Part shown: piece after piece, positions 6,582-11,971 of the stretch | Numbering within the stretch: the first letter of the stretch is position 1 | Layout of the letters: every line of letters begins with the position of its first letter | DNA from: an uncultured Ruminococcus sp. | GTDB lineage: Bacteria > Bacillota > Clostridia > Oscillospirales > Acutalibacteraceae | Length of the DNA: 11,971 bases | Assembly: GCA_902767175.1 (NCBI GenBank) | Contig: CACXGH010000028.1 | Coordinates: 1-11,971 of the forward strand | Direction of reading: 5' to 3' | Notes under the pieces: model-generated | What the model was told of the DNA's origin: nothing | Database searches by the model: none | The model's input: the letters and a program-made list of their open reading frames with translations, nothing else | Translations under genes and position numbers: made by a program

Positions 6582-7664
6582 TCAGAATTCACAGATGTCG
6601 GCTTTAAGCATCTGTCTGCTTCTTGTAATAATAAGGGGAATCATTATAGTAATATTGCAGATAACCAGACCGATAAGTGAAAGAGATGAATAATAGCAGA
6701 GATACATTCCTGCAGGCGCAAGAACAAGATTATTGAACAGGAACAGCAGCAGGAAGAATACTGCACCGCCGCCTATAAGAGCTATTGCGTCCATTATCAG
6801 AAGCTCACCTAAAAGCTTGCCTATCATACGTTTTTTAGATATGCCTATTGCACGGTATACGGCAAATTCATATGTTCTGCGCTGATATGTACCGACAAAT
6901 GCGGCATTGACGGTGACTGCCATTATCACGGACAGCATTATGATAATGAATATATAAATAATATACATAAGCTCAAACTGTTCGGCAACCTGAGTCTCTA
7001 CAGGCATAAGGACAAATACTGAGTTATCCTTGTTGAGTGAAAAAACAGTCTGAGCAAGATCTTCCTTGACTGTGTTCTTAGTCATCAGCAATGCTATTCC
7101 GCTGTACTGTCCTTCTTCGGTTATGTAGTAGCTGAAATAGCCGTTTTCTTCTGTCAGAGCAGCGACTTCAAATTCATTTCCTAAGAGAATACCTTCGTCA
7201 GTGTCATTATTTATTATATCGCCGACCTTGATTCCTCTGTTTGCAGCGAGCATTCTGCTCAATACTGCCGTATTGCTCTTTAATTTAGTGAAGTCGCAGT
7301 CAATGCCTGTATGCTTGCAGTATTTTTTGAAATCATCAACGGTAGTGAACGTAAAACCGCAGTTGCCTGATTTGAATTTCATTACGGTTTTCCATGGTAT
7401 TCCGTTTGTTGAACCAAGCCTGATAATTTCCGCCTTGCCTGATTCTTCGACTTTTTTCAGGTAGTCCTCGTATTTATCAGTTTTATTGACACCTACGACC
7501 ATGTAGCCGTTTTCATATTCAATTGCAGTACTCCAATTGTCCTCGGGATTGGTAACATAAAGACCGCCGAGATATGCTGCATAGCCTAAGAATATCATAA
7601 ATATAAGCAGCGCACATTTCATTTTGTTGGCTTTGATAAAGTATAACGGCGAAAACGGTTTCAT
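6582..7664 (-). CDS. FtsX-like ABC transporter permease, second permease of the operon
   Basis: The 360-residue membrane protein has one N-terminal transmembrane segment (about 16-35). An extracytoplasmic domain of roughly 190 residues follows. Three C-terminal transmembrane segments (about 230-345) make up the FtsX/MacB permease domain. RRTYEFAVYRAIGISKKRM (about 258-276), between the first and second of these, is the coupling-helix region typical of the family. MacB-type exporters do not move substrate through a channel in the usual way. They transmit ATP-driven motion to outside domains that expel peptides, antibiotics or lipoproteins, or that sense them. The start codon overlaps the ATPase stop by 4 bp (ATGA), implying translational coupling; the AGGAG lies inside the ATPase gene. 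It very likely pairs with the other permease as a heterodimer. The substrate is unknown. Confidence 0.88.
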   Translation of the reverse strand: MKPFSPLYFIKANKMKCALLIFMIFLGYAAYLGGLYVTNPEDNWSTAIEYENGYMVVGVNKTDKYEDYLKKVEESGKAEIIRLGSTNGIPWKTVMKFKSGNCGFTFTTVDDFKKYCKHTGIDCDFTKLKSNTAVLSRMLAANRGIKVGDIINNDTDEGILLGNEFEVAALTEENGYFSYYITEEGQYSGIALLMTKNTVKEDLAQTVFSLNKDNSVFVLMPVETQVAEQFELMYIIYIFIIIMLSVIMAVTVNAAFVGTYQRRTYEFAVYRAIGISKKRMIGKLLGELLIMDAIALIGGGAVFFLLLFLFNNLVLAPAGMYLCYYSSLSLIGLVICNITIMIPLIITRSRQMLKADICEF

Positions 7665-8338
7665 ACGGCTTCACCGCTCCTTTCACCGCTGAGAGCACCA
7701 TCCCACATTTCTATTACTCTGTCTGCGTGTTTGAGTATGGAACGGTCATGTGTAATGACGAGAACAAGTCTTGTCTTTGAATAATCCCCGAGAACATCCA
7801 TTACGGCAAATGCATTTTCGTGATCAAGGGCTGCTGTAGGCTCATCTGCAAAAAGCACCTTCGGATCATTTATCATCGCTCTTGCAATAGCTGCTCTCTG
7901 ACGCTGACCGCCTGAAAGCTGCGCAGGACGCTTCTTGTATTCTCTTTCTCCGAGACCAAAGCCCTCAAGAAGGCTTTTAGCCTTTTCTGCAGCGGTATTC
8001 TGATCTTCTGCGGCTGCTACTATAACATTATCTAGGGCTGACATATAAGGCACTAAGAAATGACGCTGGAATACAAATCCGAATTCATTTCTTCTTATAT
8101 CTTCCCTTTCACTGTCCCTGAGAGTTGTAAGCTCAGTACCGTTATAGAGTATCTTTCCGTCTGTCGGCTTTTTCAGGGTTGACAGGCAATACATCAGCGT
8201 AGACTTGCCTGAGCCGGATGGTCCGATTATTCCTATCAGACCTGTATCGGGAAGTGTCAGGTCAAAACCGCCAAGAGCATATACCTTTTCGGATTTTTCC
8301 ATATTATAGATCATTGTGATATTCTTAATCTCAAACAT
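7661..8338 (-). CDS. ABC transporter ATP-binding protein (MacB/LolD type)
   Basis: The 225-residue ATPase has every expected motif: Walker A GPSGSGKST (39-47), Q-loop Gln91 in FVFQRHFLVPYMSALDNV, signature LSGGQRQR (141-148), Walker B VLFADEP with Glu166, D-loop AALD, and switch His197 in VITHD. Overall it is of the MacB/LolD/BceA-like subfamily that works with FtsX-type permeases. It sits between the two permease genes: 21 bp after the first, and overlapping the next by 4 bp. The ATG at 8338 is chosen because AGGAG (8347-8351) lies 8 bases upstream. The GTG at 8345-8347 overlaps that site and is unlikely to be used. It is cytoplasmic and powers the transporter. Confidence 0.95.
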   Translation of the reverse strand: MFEIKNITMIYNMEKSEKVYALGGFDLTLPDTGLIGIIGPSGSGKSTLMYCLSTLKKPTDGKILYNGTELTTLRDSEREDIRRNEFGFVFQRHFLVPYMSALDNVIVAAAEDQNTAAEKAKSLLEGFGLGEREYKKRPAQLSGGQRQRAAIARAMINDPKVLFADEPTAALDHENAFAVMDVLGDYSKTRLVLVITHDRSILKHADRVIEMWDGALSGERSGEAV

Positions 8339-8359
8339 TTTCGGCACTCCTTTTCATTC

Positions 8360-9526
8360 TCAATATAAGTCATCTTCGATAGCATCGACTGTGCGTATTC
8401 TGAACAGCGCATAATATATCGGGATCTGCAATACACCGATAAGCAATACATAAGCACATAAGATCTTTACAATTGACTCAAGATCAAATACATTGCATTT
8501 CAAGCCGTACGGGTCTATCATCAAAAGCTTTAATACAGTTACCGAAATTATTATCAGAACAGCACCTGACAGCAACGCTGTAATGAATGTAAACAGTATT
8601 TCTTTCATAATAGAAAGATATATACTTGTTCTTGAGAAACCGATAGACGAGTACAGGCACCATTCGTTGTGTCTTTCTCTCAGATACATTGTATATACCA
8701 CCAACAGCAGAACGGTCAGAATTATCAGGATTCCGCCGTATATGTATGTGGTCGAAGCTCCTATGGCATCTGTTACCTCTGTCTGAATCATTTTTTCTCC
8801 GTAATCATAATCATATACAGAGTCATTCGAGGTCAGCGTGATATTTTCTTTTTTAAGCTCGCTTTTCATATCGTGAATTCCCGAGAAAACGAGCAGGGAT
8901 CTGACATCATAATCATCTTTATCCGGAATACCGCATCCGAAGTAACAATCAGAGGCAAGGACACCGACAATCTTGTATTTGTCCTTATATTCGTCATAGT
9001 TATAATATCCGCCGAGTACGTCGCCCTCATTGTCCATTGAGGCACGGTCTATTACAATCTCTCCGGGATTTTCTGGAAGTCTGCCTTCAGCAAGCTGTGC
9101 GCCGTATTCGTCAATAATAACAGGCACTGTATCCTTATCTGTCATCGGAATAGTTATGTATGCCATACCTATTGCAGGTGAGATTTTTCCATAAATTATA
9201 TTAACGGAATATACCTTATTGATGCCGTCATGCTTTTCAAGCTTTTTTCCCAGATCTCCGACTGCCTTATTGCGGATATCAAGTCTTTCCTCAAGAGTAT
9301 CGGGAGACGTTTCGTACGAAAGTCCGAGCGCCTCGTCTGAAAGGCTGATATACTGTATCTTCTCTGCATCGTCGAGATATACAGATGAAAGTGTTCTGTC
9401 GGTCGAAGAAAGAAGGAAGCCTGTGATATAGGTAAGTACAAAGCAAAGACAAAGACTGACGATCGGCACAGCTATCCGTCGTTTATTGTTCTTTATGTAT
9501 GTCATTGCGGATAGTTTCTGAGACAT
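8360..9526 (-). CDS. FtsX-like ABC transporter permease, first gene of the transporter operon
   Basis: The 388-residue membrane protein has the same plan as its partner. One N-terminal transmembrane segment (about 19-41, preceded by KNNKRR) is followed by a large outside domain of about 220 residues. Three C-terminal transmembrane segments follow, with the FtsX-family cytoplasmic loop RERHNEWCLYSSIGFSRTSI between the first two. The shared loop pattern (E-x-x-x-Y-x-x-I-G-x-S) supports descent from a common FtsX-type ancestor. The ATG at 9526 is preferred because AGGAGG (9534-9539) lies 7 bases upstream. The frame stays open for 52 more codons, but that stretch has no ribosome binding site and contains a strong hairpin. 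It heads the three-gene ABC operon downstream of the two-component genes. Confidence 0.88.
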   Translation of the reverse strand: MSQKLSAMTYIKNNKRRIAVPIVSLCLCFVLTYITGFLLSSTDRTLSSVYLDDAEKIQYISLSDEALGLSYETSPDTLEERLDIRNKAVGDLGKKLEKHDGINKVYSVNIIYGKISPAIGMAYITIPMTDKDTVPVIIDEYGAQLAEGRLPENPGEIVIDRASMDNEGDVLGGYYNYDEYKDKYKIVGVLASDCYFGCGIPDKDDYDVRSLLVFSGIHDMKSELKKENITLTSNDSVYDYDYGEKMIQTEVTDAIGASTTYIYGGILIILTVLLLVVYTMYLRERHNEWCLYSSIGFSRTSIYLSIMKEILFTFITALLSGAVLIIISVTVLKLLMIDPYGLKCNVFDLESIVKILCAYVLLIGVLQIPIYYALFRIRTVDAIEDDLY

Positions 9527-9599
9527 TTTATGACCTCCTATAAGCAGATTTATATTTGCCGCTGACAAGAAAATACGGTATACGCTGTTTGCAAATCTA

Positions 9600-9645
9600 A
9601 AGCTGCTGACAATAAGTATATCAGGGGGCTTATCGTCAACAGCTT
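9600..9645 (-). other. Long hairpin in the 5' leader of the ABC operon
   Basis: Bases 9600-9616 pair with 9629-9645 over 17 bp (two G-U pairs when read on the reverse strand), with a 12-base loop. The hairpin lies in the predicted leader of about 184 nt between the -10 box and the first permease start. Past the stem the reverse strand reads TTTAGATTTG, too weak a U-tract for a confident terminator. It may be a partial attenuator or an mRNA-processing or stability element. Confidence 0.6.
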
Positions 9646-9716
9646 GAGAAATGAAATACAGCAGATAAAGTGAGGTTGGCAATATTGACCATACCTTCTT
9701 GTCAGTGCCTGATTAA

Positions 9717-9722
9717 ATTATA
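9717..9722 (-). promoter_or_regulatory. -10 box of the ABC operon promoter, no good -35
   Basis: The reverse strand has a perfect TATAAT, but the bases 16-18 upstream (CTTTCT and neighbours) do not resemble TTGACA. A promoter with a strong -10 and poor -35 is typical of activator dependence, which fits the palindromes just upstream at 9748-9782. Confidence 0.55.
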
Positions 9723-9730
9723 TACTGTTC

Positions 9731-9778
9731 AGAAAAAAAAGAAAGTTACTGCAGTCATATTAAGGGTATGACTGCAGT
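9731..9778 (-). terminator. Terminator of the two-component operon
   Basis: TATGACTGCAGT (9767-9778) pairs perfectly with ACTGCAGTCATA (9748-9759), 12 bp with a 7-base loop. On the reverse strand it is followed by AACTTTC and eight Ts. The stem lies about 30 bp past the response-regulator stop codon. It consists of the same bases as the candidate operator for the next operon. Confidence 0.65.
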
Positions 9779-9782
9779 CATA
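9748..9782. promoter_or_regulatory. Tandem ACTGCAGT palindromes, candidate response-regulator operator
   Basis: Two copies of the self-complementary ACTGCAGT lie at 9748-9755 and 9771-9778, 23 bp apart centre to centre. The right copy extends to a perfect 16-bp palindrome, TATGACTGCAGTCATA (9767-9782), and the left copy is followed by CATA. If transcription starts about 7 bases below the -10 box, the centres fall near -41 and -64, on the same face of the helix. These are the usual positions for activator sites. NarL/LuxR-type regulators bind inverted repeats of this kind; that the adjacent regulator binds here is inferred. Confidence 0.5.
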
Positions 9783-9810
9783 TTTTTGCAGGATACGACA
9801 TTTCGTGTAC

Positions 9811-10434
9811 TTATGACCTGAGCTTTGCAACAAGCATTGCACGGTCATGTATTCCTGTTTTCTCATATATAGAGGATATATAATTCTTCACTGTTCCTTC
9901 CGAAATATACAGCGCAGAAGCTATCTGTTTATTTGTAAGACCTTCCGAAAGGAGTGTACATATCTCTCTTTCACGAGTCGTCATGTCTGCATCAAAACGA
10001 TCCGATGATGTCTTTTTATTCATCAGCGCCGACAGCCTCTGCATCACCTTGCTGTCTATGACATTCTGTCCGTTCATAAGCTGCCTTATTGCTCCGACAA
10101 TTGCATCTTTACCGCTGTCTTTCAGAAGATAACCGTCTGCACCGCCTGTGATTGCCTGTGTAATGCTTTTATCGTCATAGAATGTTGTAAGGACGAGTAT
10201 CTTTATTGTACTGCAGCGCTTTTTGAGAATGCCGATCAGCTCAAGCCCTCCCATTCCCTTCATATTCAGATCGACAAGTGCAAGCTCACATTGTTTTGTT
10301 TTCAGTATTTCAAGTGCTTCATAGCCGTCATGAGCCGCAGCTATTACCTCCATATCGTTATATGTAAGTATTATTTCAAGGCTCTCCAGCAGCAGCGGCT
10401 CATCATCGACAAGCAAGACTTTAATTTTATTCAT
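9811..10434 (-). CDS. Response regulator, NarL/FixJ (LuxR-type HTH) family
   Basis: The 207-residue cytoplasmic DNA-binding regulator has an N-terminal receiver domain with the acidic pair Asp10/Asp11, phospho-acceptor Asp55 (ALVDLNMKG), switch Thr83/Thr84 and Lys105 (YLLKD). All catalytic residues are present. The C-terminal LuxR-type helix-turn-helix begins at TTREREIC, with recognition region SEGLTNKQIASALYISEGTV. The start at 10434 has AGGAGG (10441-10446) 6 bases upstream and overlaps the end of the kinase gene by 8 bp, so the two are co-translated. It is presumably phosphorylated by the adjacent kinase. Its likeliest target is the ABC operon directly downstream, where a tandem palindrome precedes a -10 box. 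Confidence 0.95.
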   Translation of the reverse strand: MNKIKVLLVDDEPLLLESLEIILTYNDMEVIAAAHDGYEALEILKTKQCELALVDLNMKGMGGLELIGILKKRCSTIKILVLTTFYDDKSITQAITGGADGYLLKDSGKDAIVGAIRQLMNGQNVIDSKVMQRLSALMNKKTSSDRFDADMTTREREICTLLSEGLTNKQIASALYISEGTVKNYISSIYEKTGIHDRAMLVAKLRS

Positions 10435-11590
10435 GTTTTTCCTCCTTATAAACAGGCAGTTTTATAACCGCCCTGAAGCCGTGATCGTTGGTGAATTTTG
10501 CGGAGCCTGCACATTTTTCCGCATAGGAGATAAGCTTTTTTAATCCAAAACCATTATTGATAAGGAATGTGCTGTTATCCTCCGAAAAATCACTCTTTCC
10601 GTTGTCCGTTACTTTAAGACATATCATTCCGTGATATGCCGAAAGCGATACGGTAAATCTGTCCGCACCGCCGTGACGGACACCGTTTGAAAGCAATTCC
10701 TGCATTGCTCCGCAAAGAAATTCGTTATGTTCATGTGGAATTCTAAGATCAGGAGAAATATCGCTGCAGTCGGTTCTGATAACTATTGTTGTGTCCATAG
10801 AAAAGCTGTCTGCAACAGCATCAAGCTCTTTTATCAGGTCTGCTACATATACATAACGGCTTTCGCTGTCAAGAACACGAACAGCATGACGGATAGATAA
10901 AAGACTTTCTCTTATTCTTTCATTTGCCGTATTCATTTTTTCTCTTGCAAGCCCCGGATCCTTATCAAACAGCATATCCGCAGCATCTAAAGTCATAATT
11001 GCCGCAGTAATTGTATGACCTACGCTGTTATGTATATTTCTGCTGATATTCTCCCTTTCCTCAAGCCTTGCATTCTTATCCGCAAGATAATTCTTTGCAA
11101 TAAGCTCCTTGTTAAGATTTTTATGCACCATTTCTCTTACTGCCATGACGCTGACAATATGCGATATCCTTGCCAATGCTGAAAAATAGGATAATATCAG
11201 CTTCTCTGCCGCAAAGATAACTATTGCGGCAGAGAACAGGAGCATTGAAACAAGAACGACCTCTGCGGCAGCGTACGGAAATGCAGCTAATGCATAGATA
11301 AGATAAAAAAGCGGAGGCAAAACGACCTGAGAGTATTTAAACAGTCTACAGGAACAAAGCAGAATAAAAGCTGCAGGCGACGCCGCAGCAAGAGCCATAA
11401 TAAGTGAAAGAAGGGTCTGAATTGCCGGAATTATCCTTTCGCTGTCACTGAGGCTGCGGATATTCATTGTGATCATCAGTATTCCGTAAAGAAAAAGACA
11501 GACAAACGGCACAGCCGAGGTAAAAAATGATATCAGCAGGACGATCATCAGAACAAACGAATCCTGTATATAATTTTCTCGTTTTTTCAT
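10427..11590 (-). CDS. Sensor histidine kinase, DesK/NarL-partner type (HisKA_3)
   Basis: The 387-residue membrane protein begins with about 135 mostly hydrophobic residues forming around five transmembrane segments, with almost no outside domain. Such kinases usually sense within the membrane or through a partner protein. A linker helix leads to the HisKA_3 dimerisation domain, EERENISRNIHNSVGHTI, with phospho-acceptor His187. The C-terminal HATPase_c domain has the N-box ELLSNGVRHG (Glu298, Asn302), the G1 box DNGK (Asp329) and the G2 box GFGL. The residue after the histidine is Asn rather than the more usual Asp or Glu. The ATG at 11590 is chosen, as the in-frame GTG at 11599 lies inside the GGTGG ribosome binding site. 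Its last codons contain the regulator's ribosome binding site. Paired with an FtsX-type ABC transporter, it may sense antimicrobial peptides or envelope stress. Confidence 0.93.
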   Translation of the reverse strand: MKKRENYIQDSFVLMIVLLISFFTSAVPFVCLFLYGILMITMNIRSLSDSERIIPAIQTLLSLIMALAAASPAAFILLCSCRLFKYSQVVLPPLFYLIYALAAFPYAAAEVVLVSMLLFSAAIVIFAAEKLILSYFSALARISHIVSVMAVREMVHKNLNKELIAKNYLADKNARLEERENISRNIHNSVGHTITAAIMTLDAADMLFDKDPGLAREKMNTANERIRESLLSIRHAVRVLDSESRYVYVADLIKELDAVADSFSMDTTIVIRTDCSDISPDLRIPHEHNEFLCGAMQELLSNGVRHGGADRFTVSLSAYHGMICLKVTDNGKSDFSEDNSTFLINNGFGLKKLISYAEKCAGSAKFTNDHGFRAVIKLPVYKEEKHE

Positions 11591-11700
11591 ATAAACCACC
11601 CTGATAATTATATCATATTATAAATCTTTAAAAAACAATTTCGCTGAAAATTTGTCCGTTTTTTTCGTGAAAGTTAAAAATGCTTTGGCTGTAATGTTCA
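11591..11700 (-). promoter_or_regulatory. AT-rich promoter region of the kinase-regulator operon
   Basis: Reverse-strand TATAAT boxes occur at 11607-11612 (extended, with TGA before it) and 11617-11622. No convincing -35 is seen for either, and the leader would be only about 10-20 nt. Expression may depend on the extended -10 or on an activator. Confidence 0.4.
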
Positions 11701-11730
11701 TTGAAAATACACAGAAAAATATGTTAAAAT
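11701..11730 (+). promoter_or_regulatory. Promoter of the right-edge leader RNA and gene
   Basis: TTGAAA (11701-11706) is followed after 18 bp by TAAAAT (11725-11730) with an upstream TG (extended -10). The predicted start, near 11737, lies just before the structured leader. Confidence 0.6.
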
Positions 11731-11745
11731 AGACACGATACATAA

Positions 11746-11834
11746 CGACACAAGTAGCACGGGGTGCGTAAATCTGATCACGGTACAATGTATTTGTTAT
11801 CGGTGCACCACAGGTCTGCTTGTGTCGATTTTTT
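11746..11834 (+). ncRNA. Structured leader RNA at the right edge, same core as the MATE leader
   Basis: A closing stem pairs 11746-11756 with 11817-11827 (11 bp, one G-U pair), and ATTTTTT follows. Inside are AGTAGC (11753-11758), seven bases and GCGTAA (11766-11771). A hairpin GCAC-GGG-GTGC (11757-11767) comes first. A second stem pairs ATCTG (11772-11776) with CAGGT (11811-11815). The second stem's loop is expanded by a further irregular hairpin (about 11777-11800). The 24 bases 11753-11776 align without gaps to 702-725 of the MATE leader, and ACAGGTCTGC (11810-11819) aligns to 734-743. The leader lies between a promoter and an AGGAGG site, so it is probably cis-regulatory. The class is unproven; guanidine-IV-like is the leading guess. 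Confidence 0.6.
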
Positions 11835-11840
11835 ATTTTC
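11817..11840 (+). terminator. Possible intrinsic terminator closing the right-edge leader
   Basis: The 3' strand of the closing stem ends at 11827 and is followed by ATTTTTTATTTT. The stem is 11-12 bp but encloses about 60 bases, so termination would depend on the interior being folded. It lies upstream of the AGGAGG at 11841-11846. Confidence 0.5.
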
Positions 11841-11852
11841 AGGAGGTTTTTT

Positions 11853-11971
11853 ATGCCAAGGAATCAATTTCAGAGAACGATATTTGCTTTTAAACAAGGA
11901 GCAAAGCTCCAACAAGCTCGCTTGATTGGAGCGAGCGACGCCGTCAACAGACGTCGGGGAGCTTTAGCTCC
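11853..11971 (+). CDS. Start of an unidentified small protein gene, running off the right edge
   Basis: The ATG at 11853 follows AGGAGG (11841-11846) by 6 bases, so translation initiation is well supported. The frame is open for 39 codons to the window edge. The first 13 residues (MPRNQFQRTIFAF) resemble the amphipathic start of small clostridial membrane proteins that I recall beginning MPxxxFQxxIF and continuing into a hydrophobic helix. Here that helix does not follow. The frame enters a GC-rich, hairpin-filled stretch from about 11895, encoding KQGAKLQQARLIGASDAV and more. Either the gene carries an in-frame repeat insertion or it is broken. The rest of the gene is not visible and its function is unknown. 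Its leader RNA suggests ligand-dependent expression. Confidence 0.5.
   Translation, partial: MPRNQFQRTIFAFKQGAKLQQARLIGASDAVNRRRGALA
11898..11971. repeat. GC-rich multi-hairpin element with inverted-repeat ends
   Basis: Four consecutive hairpins fill the last 74 bases. They are GGAGC/GCTCC (11898-11902 with 11906-11910), GCTCGC/GCGAGC (11916-11921 with 11931-11936), CGACG/CGTCG (11936-11940 with 11952-11956) and GGAGC/GCTCC (11958-11962 with 11967-11971). The first (GGAGCAAAGCTCC) and last (GGAGCTTTAGCTCC) are nearly reverse complements of each other, like terminal inverted repeats. The base composition is clearly richer in GC than the flanks. It may continue past the edge. Confidence 0.6.

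Noticed and set aside
9527..9682. 52-residue extension of the first ABC permease
   Set aside because: AGGAGG directly before 9526 and a normal transmembrane start favour the shorter form; the extension overlaps a strong hairpin.
11892..11971. Group II intron or insertion sequence beginning in the right-edge gene
   Set aside because: No GTGYG intron start, no transposase coding and no target duplication are visible; only short hairpins are present before the window ends.
1..11971. CRISPR array, tRNA or rRNA genes, prophage
   Set aside because: No regularly spaced direct repeats, cloverleaf-like segments, rRNA signatures or phage genes were seen.

Overview
The window looks like chromosome from a low-GC anaerobic Clostridium-class Firmicute, most likely a gut Ruminococcus/Oscillospiraceae relative. 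This rests on strong AGGAGG-type ribosome binding sites, consensus sigma-A promoters, short T-rich intrinsic terminators, a multidomain flavodiiron protein ending in rubredoxin (an oxygen or NO detoxification enzyme typical of anaerobes), and the gene content. The genus is an inference.

Layout, left to right. (1) A flavin-reductase-like gene (minus strand) runs off the left edge and has a near-consensus promoter. (2) A plus-strand MepA-like MATE efflux gene has its own promoter and a short structured leader that can fold into an intrinsic terminator. (3) Minus-strand single genes follow: an L,D-transpeptidase lipoprotein, a four-domain flavodiiron/flavin reductase/rubredoxin protein, and an EstD-like alpha/beta hydrolase. 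Each is followed by a hairpin terminator. (4) A minus-strand module contains, in order of transcription, a DesK-type histidine kinase, a NarL/LuxR-type response regulator, a hairpin that can serve as terminator and as tandem operator, an FtsX-like permease, an ABC ATPase and a second FtsX-like permease. This is the usual arrangement of an envelope-stress or peptide-sensing system that controls its own ABC exporter. (5) Divergent from the kinase, at the right edge, is a plus-strand small gene behind a second structured leader. Its reading frame runs into a GC-rich, hairpin-filled element at the window end.

The most interesting observation is that the MATE leader (about 696-755) and the right-edge leader (about 11737-11834) share a sequence and structure core. 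They have AGTAGC-N7-GCGTAA at identical spacing, then a hairpin RUCYG...CRGGY, then CUGC and a U-tract. Several base pairs are compensated between the two copies. Position and gene context (a MATE transporter gene) fit the mepA/guanidine-IV riboswitch class. I recall that class from the literature but cannot verify its consensus here. The second copy, in front of a different gene and carrying an extra insertion and a much longer closing stem, would be an unusual family member.

The second observation is a pair of ACTGCAGT palindromes about 23 bp apart, just upstream of a consensus -10 for the ABC operon. They are well placed as binding sites for the adjacent response regulator, and they double as the terminator hairpin of the two-component operon.
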